Source of the DNA: an uncultured Dorea sp.
GTDB taxonomy: Bacteria; Bacillota; Clostridia; Lachnospirales; Lachnospiraceae
Reading direction: 5' to 3'
DNA length: 5,558 nt
NCBI GenBank assembly: GCA_948844705.1
Contig: CAQNVT010000009.1
Span: 1-5,558, forward strand
In this document: positions 1 through 5,558 of the stretch, one piece after another
How positions within the stretch are numbered: the first letter of the stretch is position 1
Layout: every line of letters begins with the position of its first letter
Notes under the pieces: generated by a model
What the model saw: the letters and a program-made list of their open reading frames with translations, nothing else
What the model was told of the DNA's origin: nothing
Database searches by the model: none
Position numbers and translations under genes: made by a program

Positions 1-2
1 CC

Positions 3-1016
3 TCCCTGTTCCGTATATTCCCGGTACTTTGCCGCGACATACCGGCTCTCCTCCAGCGGATCCTTCGTCTCCTGGATATGTACCGTTTCCGCCGGCCCTT
101 TAAGGGAACGCACCTTTTTTGCATACCGGCCTCTGTTATGCGAGATCACACGGGAAGCTCCGTTTACGATATGGGCGGTAGACCGGTAATTGATATCAAG
201 AAGGATCCTTTCGGCCTTAGGATAGTCCTCCGTAAAGGAATGCATGATCCCCGGCTTCGCGCCCCGGAAACCATAAACCGACTGATCGTCATCTCCCACA
301 ACAAACAGATTGTCCTCCGGAGCCGCCAGAAGGCGGATGACGTCATATTGTATCTGATTAATATCCTGAAACTCGTCTACCAGAATATACCGAAACTTCT
401 GCTGCCACTTTTTCAGAATATCCGGACGCTTTAAGAACAAATCCCGGCATAAAATAAGCATATCTTCAAAATCAATCCTGTTAAGCTTCTTTTTCTCCTC
501 CTCATACCGGCGGTAAAGCTCTCTGAAGCGCAGCGCTCCATACTTATCCGACTCGTAGCTTTCTATATCAAAACCGTTGTTTTTAACATTTCCAATCTCC
601 TCCGAAAGCTCTCTGAGGAACTCTTTCTCCTCTGCTCCTTCGGATCTGTCCTCCCATGGGAACTGCGCCATGATCTCTTTGATCAGGTTATATTTTTCCT
701 CCTCCAGAAGGAGGTTCGACCCGTTCAGCCCATACACCCATTTAAGGATACCGTAATATATCCCGTGAAAGGTGCCGAAGGTTACCGGATATCCGGCGGA
801 TCCCATCACTCTTCTGAAGCGTTCCTTCATCTCTTTTGCGGCATACTTCGTAAAGGTAATGACCAGAATTTCTTCCGGCCTTACCTTATACGTTTTAATC
901 AGATACTCTATTCTCTTTGCAATCGTAAGAGTTTTTCCCGAACCGGGACCTGCAAGGACCAGACACGGTCCTTCTCCGTGCGAAACAGCCTTCTTCTGGG
1001 CTTCGTTCAGACTCAT
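3..1016 (-). CDS. UvrD/Rep-family ATP-dependent DNA helicase, N-terminal part (runs off left edge)
   Basis: Superfamily 1A helicase, expected to unwind DNA 3'-5' using ATP, in the cytoplasm during repair or replication restart. The first 338 residues are visible and the frame is still open at the left edge, so the C-terminal half (motifs V and VI) is outside the window. Motifs seen in order: Q-motif LNEAQ (3-7), Walker A AGPGSGKT (22-29), motif Ia ITFTKYAAKEM (53-63), motif Ib TFGTFHG (79-85), Walker B VDEFQD (213-218), motif III GDDDQSVYGFRGA (241-253), motif IV NYRS (276-279). Motif Ia has KY where PcrA/UvrD usually has NK, which suggests a shorter clostridial UvrD-like paralogue rather than PcrA itself; this is inference. 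The ATG at 1016 follows an AGGGGA ribosome binding site (1022-1027) that overlaps the gltX stop codon. The two genes are 10 bases apart and surely co-transcribed. Confidence 0.93.
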   Translation of the reverse strand, partial: MSLNEAQKKAVSHGEGPCLVLAGPGSGKTLTIAKRIEYLIKTYKVRPEEILVITFTKYAAKEMKERFRRVMGSAGYPVTFGTFHGIYYGILKWVYGLNGSNLLLEEEKYNLIKEIMAQFPWEDRSEGAEEKEFLRELSEEIGNVKNNGFDIESYESDKYGALRFRELYRRYEEEKKKLNRIDFEDMLILCRDLFLKRPDILKKWQQKFRYILVDEFQDINQIQYDVIRLLAAPEDNLFVVGDDDQSVYGFRGAKPGIMHSFTEDYPKAERILLDINYRSTAHIVNGASRVISHNRGRYAKKVRSLKGPAETVHIQETKDPLEESRYVAAKYREYTEQG

Positions 1017-1021
1017 CTGCT

Positions 1022-1028
1022 TCCCCTT
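1022..1028 (-). promoter_or_regulatory. Ribosome binding site of the helicase gene, overlapping the gltX stop
   Basis: AAGGGGA on the minus strand, five bases before the ATG at 1016. Its first two bases are part of the gltX TAA stop (1027-1029). This fixes the helicase start and points to translational coupling with gltX. Confidence 0.7.
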
Positions 1029-2487
1029 ATTTACTTAGCTTTTCGATTCCTTTACGAATCCGTCTTATGGACTCCTCTTTTCCAAGGATCTCCATGATCT
1101 CCGTAGCGCCTCCCGGCGTGCTCTGTCTGCCGGATACTGCCGTCCTCACCGGCCACATCACAAATCCGGTCTTATATCCCTTTTCGTCTACATATGCTTT
1201 CAGCACTGAAAACAGCGCATCATTGCTGAAATCCTCCTGCGCCTCAAGAAGAGGGCAGATGTCTCTTAAGACCTCCAGGGATTTCTCCTCATTTGTCTTC
1301 ATCTTCTTATGGCAGTACATTGCCGTATCATACTCCGGAAGCTCCTCAAAGAAATCGATCTGCTCCCGGATATCCGGAAATACCTCTATTCTTGTCTTCA
1401 CAAGAGCCGCTATCTTTTTAAAATCACAGTCCCTTGTGACTACTTCCTTAATATAAGGCTCTGCCATCTCATAAAACCTGTCCGGGTCCATCGCCTTTAA
1501 GTATTCTCCGTTCATCCACTTAAGCTTTACGATATCAAACACTGCCGGCGATTTGCTCATATGACGGTAATCGAACTCCCGCACAAGCTCCTCAAGCGAA
1601 AATATCTCCTGATTGCCGGACGGACACCAGCCAAGAAGCGCCACGTAATTAACTACCGCCTCCGTCACAAAGCCCTGCGCAATCAGATCCTCGTAGGAGG
1701 AATGTCCGCAGCGCTTACTTAACTTCTTATGATTCTCATCCGTGATAAGCGGACAATGCACATAGGTCGGCACCTCCCACCCGAAAGCTTCATAAATCTT
1801 ATTATATTTCGGCGCCGAGGACAGATATTCGTTCCCCCGCACTACATGTGTGATCCCCATCAGATGGTCGTCGATCACATTCGCAAAATTATAAGTCGGA
1901 TACCCGTCGGATTTAATCAGGATCAGATCCTCCAGCTCTTCATTCGGCACGGTGATATCCCCGTAGATATCGTCCCTGAAAGTAGTCGTTCCCTCCGTCG
2001 GCATATTGAACCGGATCACATAGGGCTTTCCCGCCGCCAGATTCGCTTCAACCTCCTCCTTACTGAGTCCGAGGCAATGCTTGTCATAGACTACGATCTC
2101 TGTTCCTCCGTCCTCCGAAACACTGCTCTTTAAGGACGCAAGCCGCTCCTTATCGCAGAAACAGTAATAAGCATTTCCCTGCTCGATCAGCTGCTTTGCA
2201 TATTTAAGATAGAGTCCGGAGGCATTCCTTTCGCTCTGTACATAGGGGCCGACGCCTCCGTCCTTATCCGGACCCTCATCATGGATAAGACCTGTCTCCT
2301 CAAGCGTATGATAAATGATCTCAAGCGCCCCTTCCACAAAGCGCTCCTGATCCGTATCCTCAATTCTAAGCATAAAATCCCCGCCCTCATGCTTTGCGAT
2401 CAGATATGCATAGAGAGCCGTTCTCAAATTGCCGACATGCATTCTTCCTGTCGGACTCGGGGCGAATCTTGTTCTTACTTTACTCAT
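1027..2487 (-). CDS. gltX: Glutamate--tRNA ligase (GluRS)
   Basis: Charges tRNA(Glu) with glutamate using ATP in the cytoplasm (class I aminoacyl-tRNA synthetase). The protein is 486 residues, the usual bacterial length. The N-terminal signature FAPSPTG (8-14) leads into HVGN (17-20), the HIGH-type ATP motif. RIEDTD (41-46) is the conserved glutamate-pocket region. The KMSKS-type loop is KLSKR (255-259). C109, C111 and C138 resemble the zinc-binding cysteines of the E. coli type. The C-terminal anticodon-binding end has the typical STPGGATEI (456-464). The start is the ATG at 2487, which has a strong GAGGAGA site six bases upstream; a TTG at 2511 in the same frame would add eight residues but would swallow that site. 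The gene has its own promoter and is followed after 10 bases by a helicase gene. Whether it also misacylates tRNA(Gln), as in many Bacillota that use GatCAB, cannot be told from this window. Confidence 0.97.
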   Translation of the reverse strand: MSKVRTRFAPSPTGRMHVGNLRTALYAYLIAKHEGGDFMLRIEDTDQERFVEGALEIIYHTLEETGLIHDEGPDKDGGVGPYVQSERNASGLYLKYAKQLIEQGNAYYCFCDKERLASLKSSVSEDGGTEIVVYDKHCLGLSKEEVEANLAAGKPYVIRFNMPTEGTTTFRDDIYGDITVPNEELEDLILIKSDGYPTYNFANVIDDHLMGITHVVRGNEYLSSAPKYNKIYEAFGWEVPTYVHCPLITDENHKKLSKRCGHSSYEDLIAQGFVTEAVVNYVALLGWCPSGNQEIFSLEELVREFDYRHMSKSPAVFDIVKLKWMNGEYLKAMDPDRFYEMAEPYIKEVVTRDCDFKKIAALVKTRIEVFPDIREQIDFFEELPEYDTAMYCHKKMKTNEEKSLEVLRDICPLLEAQEDFSNDALFSVLKAYVDEKGYKTGFVMWPVRTAVSGRQSTPGGATEIMEILGKEESIRRIRKGIEKLSK

Positions 2488-2493
2488 TGTCTG

Positions 2494-2500
2494 TCTCCTC
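2494..2500 (-). promoter_or_regulatory. Ribosome binding site of gltX
   Basis: GAGGAGA on the minus strand, six bases before the ATG at 2487. It decides the start in favour of 2487 over the upstream in-frame TTG at 2511. Confidence 0.8.
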
Positions 2501-2532
2501 ATATTTTTCAAAAATTTATCTCGTATTTTGCT

Positions 2533-2562
2533 ATTATAGCATACTTAATTCAAATCCTTCAA
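2533..2562 (-). promoter_or_regulatory. Predicted sigma-A-type promoter of gltX
   Basis: On the minus strand there is a -35 element TTGAAG (2557-2562), an 18-base spacer and a perfect -10 element TATAAT (2533-2538), with a TG one base before the -10 (extended -10 style). The -35 and most of the spacer lie inside the last codons and stop of the upstream exporter gene. Initiation would fall near 2526, giving a leader of about 39 bases. That is too short for a T-box riboswitch. The -10 sits in the near-perfect palindrome GCTATAATAGC (2530-2540). No terminator separates the upstream operon, so read-through into gltX is also possible. Confidence 0.7.
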
Positions 2563-3021
2563 CCTTTTCCGGCGTTTCTTTCCTCTCCAGTAATGCACCT
2601 GAAACACCTCTCTTGGAATCGATACGACAAATGCAATTCCGACCACGATCCCGAAGGCTACCTTCACGGCGCCGATCCCCCTCTCTGCCGCCATGGACAG
2701 CTGATTGGTCACAAGATAATAGGCCGTATAATAGATACCTGCACCGGGCACGAGCGGAAGGAGCGCGGCCAGCAGAAATATCGTGATCGGGCATTTCATA
2801 CGGACCGCCAGCATGCGCGACAGAAACACGGCTACGATCACGGCAACAAAGGAGGCGGCAGCCGGCGATGCGAATCCCGAAGCCCACAGATATACAAGCC
2901 ACGCCACGATCCCGGTAATGCCGCAGCTTAAATAATATCTTCTCGGAACATTAAACAACACAACATAAGCGACTGTCCCGAAAAACGGACACAGTACATT
3001 TACCACCAGTTCTCTTATCAC
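2545..3021 (-). CDS. Threonine/serine exporter family protein, small subunit (ThrE_2 / YjjB type)
   Basis: A 158-residue integral membrane protein with about five hydrophobic segments (roughly 4-25, 30-48, 54-71, 79-104, 120-135) and a basic C-terminal tail (GKKRRKR, 147-153), which suggests a cytoplasmic end. The fourth segment carries PLVPG (89-93), a motif also found in the partner protein. Size and pattern match the YjjB/ThrE_2 (DUF3815) half of split exporters of the ThrE family. Characterised relatives export threonine and serine (corynebacterial ThrE) or succinate (E. coli YjjPB), so the substrate here is open. The start is a GTG at 3021, supported by a GGAGGG site (3030-3035) eight bases upstream. 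It overlaps the stop of the preceding gene as GTGA, a classic translational coupling that implies a fixed stoichiometry of the two subunits. Confidence 0.88.
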   Translation of the reverse strand: MIRELVVNVLCPFFGTVAYVVLFNVPRRYYLSCGITGIVAWLVYLWASGFASPAAASFVAVIVAVFLSRMLAVRMKCPITIFLLAALLPLVPGAGIYYTAYYLVTNQLSMAAERGIGAVKVAFGIVVGIAFVVSIPREVFQVHYWRGKKRRKRLKDLN

Positions 3022-4250
3022 AGTGCAAGCCCTCCGATCATACTGTTATAGACTGCCAGCGTCGAACCGACGCCTATGGCAATGTATACAAACACCAGCA
3101 GCGCATCGATCATCCGGACCGTTCCGGACAGAAAATCACTGTCTGCAATATCCCGGATCGCATTTACAAAGGCAATTCCCGGAACCAGAGGCATGATCGC
3201 ACCCGTGATCATCCCTTCCAGGCGAAGTGTCCCTGACCCGAAAAAATGCAGGATAAACGCCGCAAGCGTTGTCATGATCACACCGCCCGTAATATTGACA
3301 ATGATCTTGGACAGATTCAGCTTCTTTGCCAAAAGCACCCAGATCTGAATGATACAGCCTATACCGAATGCGATAATGCTCTCTGCCGCCGCAGACCCCA
3401 AAAGCATTGCAAAGGTTCCGCTTCCAGTCCCCGCAGCAAGCACCTGAAAATAGCTTCGCTTCGGAGGCATGCTTTCGATTTCCTCAAGCTTGTTAAATGC
3501 CTCGTCAATTCCTACCCGCCCTGCCGATATTTCCCGTGACAGGTTGTTTACTTCGGCTACGATTCCGAGATGCGTGCCTGATAGAGGGATATGCTTCACC
3601 CTTGTATATGCTTCTCCCGATTCCTCCTCCGCACTGATAAAAATACCGTGGCTCAGCGTAAATATTTCCACGGCATTCACGTGAAAGCGCCTGCAGATAT
3701 GCTGGATGGTCTCTTCCACCCGGAAGATCTCTCCGCCGTTTTTAAGCAGTATGCTCCCTGCCCTAAGCGCCAGATCTACGACCCTTTTAACATCAATTTC
3801 CGTATCCAGACGTTTTTTCAGATAAATCATATCTACAAGCCTTATCCCGTCCTCATAGATCGGCTCCCTGTAATTGTCCGTAAAAAAATTGGCCTCTATA
3901 TGTGAATTGATAAATCCGCATTCTTTATAAAAATCCAGTGTCTTTCTGCTGTTTCCCGTTCCCACATACATTGTCTCGTACCGGCTGCTGTAATGCTCGC
4001 AGATATAGCGTACCATGTATTTTCCATAGCCCTGTCTCTGATATTTATAAGCCGTGGCAATATTCTTAAGCTCACATGCACCGCCGCCTGCAGGCACCAC
4101 GACACATACTGTCAATACGTCTCCGTTTTCACTTAAGACAAACAGCTCTCCGTCATCCAGATACCGGTCGATCATATCCTCCTGCGGGTCTGCTATAAGA
4201 AGCAGGTCCATATAGTCCCGTTTATTTTCTGTAATCTGATTAATTTCCAT
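3018..4250 (-). CDS. GNAT acetyltransferase fused to ThrE-type exporter large subunit (YjjP/DUF1212)
   Basis: A 410-residue two-domain protein. Residues 1 to about 147 form a GNAT N-acetyltransferase domain: LKNIATAYKYQRQGYGK (61-77) is the acetyl-CoA binding motif A (Q/RxxGxG/A), followed by VGTGNS (96-101) and FYKECGF (107-113). From memory this pattern is closest to the Bacillus YvbK-like group. Residues from about 150 match the YjjP/DUF1212 half of ThrE: a soluble N-terminal part with LALRAGSILLKNGGE (160-174), RVEETI (177-182) and SHGIFIS (200-206), then about five membrane segments (270-287, 291-308, 316-337, 346-365, 380-405), the fourth carrying PLVPG (354-358). YjjP proteins alone are about 250 residues, so both domains look complete and the linker is only a few residues. 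The start is the ATG at 4250, with AAGGG six bases upstream; a TTG at 4274 in frame lacks a ribosome binding site. Its stop overlaps the start of the small subunit gene. The likely role is export of an amino or organic acid; the acetyltransferase substrate is unknown. Confidence 0.88.
   Translation of the reverse strand: MEINQITENKRDYMDLLLIADPQEDMIDRYLDDGELFVLSENGDVLTVCVVVPAGGGACELKNIATAYKYQRQGYGKYMVRYICEHYSSRYETMYVGTGNSRKTLDFYKECGFINSHIEANFFTDNYREPIYEDGIRLVDMIYLKKRLDTEIDVKRVVDLALRAGSILLKNGGEIFRVEETIQHICRRFHVNAVEIFTLSHGIFISAEEESGEAYTRVKHIPLSGTHLGIVAEVNNLSREISAGRVGIDEAFNKLEEIESMPPKRSYFQVLAAGTGSGTFAMLLGSAAAESIIAFGIGCIIQIWVLLAKKLNLSKIIVNITGGVIMTTLAAFILHFFGSGTLRLEGMITGAIMPLVPGIAFVNAIRDIADSDFLSGTVRMIDALLVFVYIAIGVGSTLAVYNSMIGGLAL
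3030..3035 (-). promoter_or_regulatory. Ribosome binding site of the small exporter subunit
   Basis: GGAGGG on the minus strand, eight bases before the GTG start at 3021. It lies within the last codons of the upstream fusion gene and supports the non-ATG start and the GTGA overlap. Confidence 0.7.
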
Positions 4251-4256
4251 GCCGGA

Positions 4257-4272
4257 CCCTTCATATCCTCCC
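4257..4272 (-). promoter_or_regulatory. Ribosome binding region of the fusion gene
   Basis: On the minus strand AAGGG (4257-4261) lies six bases before the ATG at 4250. A stronger GGGAGG (4267-4272) is 16 bases away, too far for that ATG, and sits just before an out-of-frame ATG at 4264. The pair leaves slight doubt about how initiation occurs, but no better in-frame start exists. Confidence 0.45.
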
Positions 4273-4291
4273 AAAATTCATAATCTAGTAC

Positions 4292-4320
4292 ATTATATAT
4301 TGCCTTTGGGAAAATAACAA
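4292..4320 (-). promoter_or_regulatory. Predicted sigma-A-type promoter of the exporter operon
   Basis: Minus-strand -35 TTGTTA (4315-4320), a spacer of exactly 17 bases and a consensus -10 TATAAT (4292-4297). Initiation is expected near 4285, giving a leader of about 35 bases before the ATG at 4250. It lies in the 75-base gap after the leucine-rich-repeat frame, so the exporter pair is probably its own transcription unit. No operator-like inverted repeat or terminator hairpin is evident in the gap. Confidence 0.72.
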
Positions 4321-4325
4321 CGCTT

Positions 4326-5027
4326 TTATTCCCCTAAATCAGAGAGAACGCACTTTTTCCGTCCCGCCGGATACACCGCTTCTGTTCCGTCGCTGTAGTA
4401 CAGAATACCATATTCGCTGTAATACGCAGGATTCCCTTCCAAAACCTCAAAGTACATCAGATTGCTTAAACCGTCAAATGCATCCGGCGCAATGTATGTG
4501 ATATTGGCCGGGATAAAAACTTCCGTAATGCTGTCCTCCAATCCGTCAAAGGATCCGCTTTCAATACCTGTACAGCCCTCATAATCCGGAATGCGCAAAA
4601 GGCCCTCTATGACCGCATCCGCAGTTCCGGTACAGCCTGTAATATATCCGCGGTCATCTGCCGTAAAGCCCGGATATTCCCTCCAGCCTGCATAGAGCTC
4701 CACTGATTCCGCTTTCCCGGTGACTTCCGAAAACACTTCCGAAAACGGAACCGTACATGCCGCATCTATATACCAGCCGTCAAACAACTTACCTGCTCTT
4801 TTCGGACAGGACAGCATATCTGTCGAAAATGTGTCTGCCTCGCCGGAAATCTCCAGAAGCTCCGGTAATCCTCCGTTACCGTAGGCATACACCTTAAGCA
4901 CGGCCGCGGCCTCGGGCGCGCTTACCGCCGGCGTATTTATGATTTCCTTGTCCTCCTCCCTGATCGCAGCATCTGTCTCCTCGTAAATATCAGGCAAGGT
5001 ATCCGGCATTTCGTTCCGAACCGGCAT
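4326..5027 (-). CDS. BspA-like leucine-rich-repeat protein with an InlB-type repeat, probably 5'-truncated
   Basis: The 233-residue frame has the make-up of an exported surface protein. An acidic, proline- and alanine-rich linker (1 to about 42) is followed by a Listeria-Bacteroides/InlB B-repeat-like unit (about 44-115; FDGWY at 82-86 and LYAGW at 111-115). BspA-type (LRR_5) repeats follow (about 125-222): IPDYEGCTGIESGSFDGL (146-163), then FIPANITYIAPDAFDGL (171-187), then the GNPAYYSEYGILYYSDG stretch (198-214). Such proteins normally have a signal peptide and many more repeats. Here neither is seen: the ATG at 5027 has no ribosome binding site, and an in-frame stop (5046-5048) lies seven codons upstream. 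The frame probably begins just after a lost signal peptide and may be a dead remnant. The C-terminus (after YPAGRKK) also stops early compared with multi-repeat relatives. In living relatives the role is adhesion or surface interaction; none can be claimed here. Confidence 0.7.
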   Translation of the reverse strand: MPVRNEMPDTLPDIYEETDAAIREEDKEIINTPAVSAPEAAAVLKVYAYGNGGLPELLEISGEADTFSTDMLSCPKRAGKLFDGWYIDAACTVPFSEVFSEVTGKAESVELYAGWREYPGFTADDRGYITGCTGTADAVIEGLLRIPDYEGCTGIESGSFDGLEDSITEVFIPANITYIAPDAFDGLSNLMYFEVLEGNPAYYSEYGILYYSDGTEAVYPAGRKKCVLSDLGE

Positions 5028-5048
5028 ACTTTCAGGTAAAGCGGATTA
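5028..5048. other. Probable rearrangement junction between two 5'-truncated genes
   Basis: Left of this point the minus strand codes for the leucine-rich-repeat protein (about 54% GC over 4741-4980 by hand count). Right of it the plus strand codes for an unrelated protein (about 39% GC over 5101-5520). Both genes lack their 5' ends here, with no promoter or ribosome binding site for either. No target-site duplication or inverted repeat marks an insertion sequence. A deletion, an inversion endpoint or an assembly join would all look like this. Confidence 0.55.
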
Positions 5049-5515
5049 CGGACACTGAGGAACTGATCTCTGAACTTGGGAAGGATTACAGGTTGGTGGT
5101 TCTTGATTACGATTTAAACAACAGGGAAAGTTTTCTTGATAAATTAAAACCATATGCTAACCGCCTGGAAATTTTGGTGAATGAAATATGTTATCCAAAT
5201 TGCCAGAAACGGCTGGAACATTACGAACAACAATCAAAAATGCAGCTGGAGTATGATGTCCGCTCAACCTTCCCATGCCCGAATACCCTTACAAAACGAG
5301 CCTTTAAGGAATGTATGGCGCGCCCCGCTTTTCTTTCCACTGAAAAAATTGGGGCGTATATTGACAGGGGATTCGTAAATTTTAAGATTGGTGGCAGGGG
5401 AATGCCGGAAGATTTTGTAAAAGATTCCTATCTCTATTTTCTGGTGCGCGAGGAGCACAGAGAATTTATCAGGAAAAAACATAAGAATAGATTATATACC
5501 GACAGTAAGACTTAA
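5042..5515 (+). pseudogene. C-terminal fragment of a four-cysteine, possibly U32-like protein
   Basis: The frame reads sensibly from about 5042 (RITDTEELISELGKDYR) into VVLDYDLNN, then to a TAA at 5513-5515. The only starts are a TTG at 5093 without a ribosome binding site and later internal codons, so the 5' part is missing. Counting from 5093 (140 residues), it has NEICYPNC (30-37), FPCPN (60-64) and C74, giving four cysteines, then GFVNFKIGGRG (93-103) and a charged end with EEHREFIRKKHKNR (120-133). The cysteine spacing and the NFKIGGR element recall the C-terminal part of peptidase-U32-like proteins (UbiU/UbiV, TrhP), which bind an iron-sulfur cluster through four cysteines and carry a KIEGR element. 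That assignment is a weak inference; the family was not firmly recognised. Low GC and tta/aaa-rich codons differ from all other genes in the window and suggest a different origin. Confidence 0.5.
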
Positions 5516-5558
5516 ATCTTTTTGGATTATAGAAGCAAAACCTGGATATGCGGATTTA

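Noticed and set aside
78..434. Plus-strand open frame of 118 codons
   Set aside because: It lies opposite the helicase motifs III and IV, which are clearly coding on the minus strand, and it resembles nothing known.
2488..2511. Upstream TTG start of gltX at 2511
   Set aside because: It would add eight residues before the conserved [14 protein letters not shown] start and has no ribosome binding site, while the ATG at 2487 has an excellent one.
2488..2532. T-box riboswitch in the gltX leader
   Set aside because: The leader from the predicted start is only about 39 bases, with no T-box sequence or specifier stem.
2281..2931. Long plus-strand open frame (216 codons)
   Set aside because: It is antisense to gltX and the small exporter gene, has no ribosome binding site, and its composition (runs of R, H, S, C) is typical of a shadow frame.
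4251..4325. Rho-independent terminator after the leucine-rich-repeat frame
   Set aside because: No GC-rich hairpin followed by a T-run is present on the minus strand; the gap is explained by the exporter promoter.
5516..5558. Possible start of a new gene at the right edge (ATG at 5548)
   Set aside because: Only three codons are visible and there is no convincing ribosome binding site.

Overview
The window looks like a piece of a Gram-positive anaerobe chromosome, most likely Clostridia of the Lachnospiraceae type. The reasons are roughly 50% GC over most of its length, strong AGGAG-type ribosome binding sites, near-consensus TATAAT promoters, a split ThrE-type transporter and a BspA-like leucine-rich-repeat protein. 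This assignment is inferred from style and gene content, not from a search.

Layout, reading the minus strand, which carries almost everything. From right to left: (1) 5042-5515 (+ strand), the 3' part of a gene for a four-cysteine protein, possibly U32-like, AT-rich (about 39% GC by hand count), with no credible start. (2) About 5028-5048, an abrupt junction. (3) 4326-5027 (-), a reading frame for a secreted-type leucine-rich-repeat protein that has lost its signal peptide and ribosome binding site. (4) A good promoter at 4292-4320 driving a two-gene operon: 3018-4250 (-), a GNAT acetyltransferase fused in frame to the large (YjjP/DUF1212) half of a ThrE-type exporter, and 2545-3021 (-), the small (YjjB/ThrE_2) half, translationally coupled through a GTGA overlap. 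(5) A promoter at 2533-2562, overlapping the end of the small subunit gene, driving gltX (1027-2487, -). (6) Ten bases after gltX, the start of a UvrD/Rep-family helicase (3-1016, -), which runs off the left edge.

The housekeeping pair (gltX and helicase) looks ordinary. Two things stand out. The first is the acetyltransferase-exporter fusion, which physically joins a cytoplasmic acyl-CoA-dependent enzyme to a membrane exporter subunit. The second is the head-to-head meeting of two 5'-truncated genes at the right, which marks a deletion, an inversion endpoint or an assembly join.

No tRNA, rRNA, CRISPR array, insertion sequence or clear rho-independent terminator was seen. No stretch longer than 300 bases lacks a gene.
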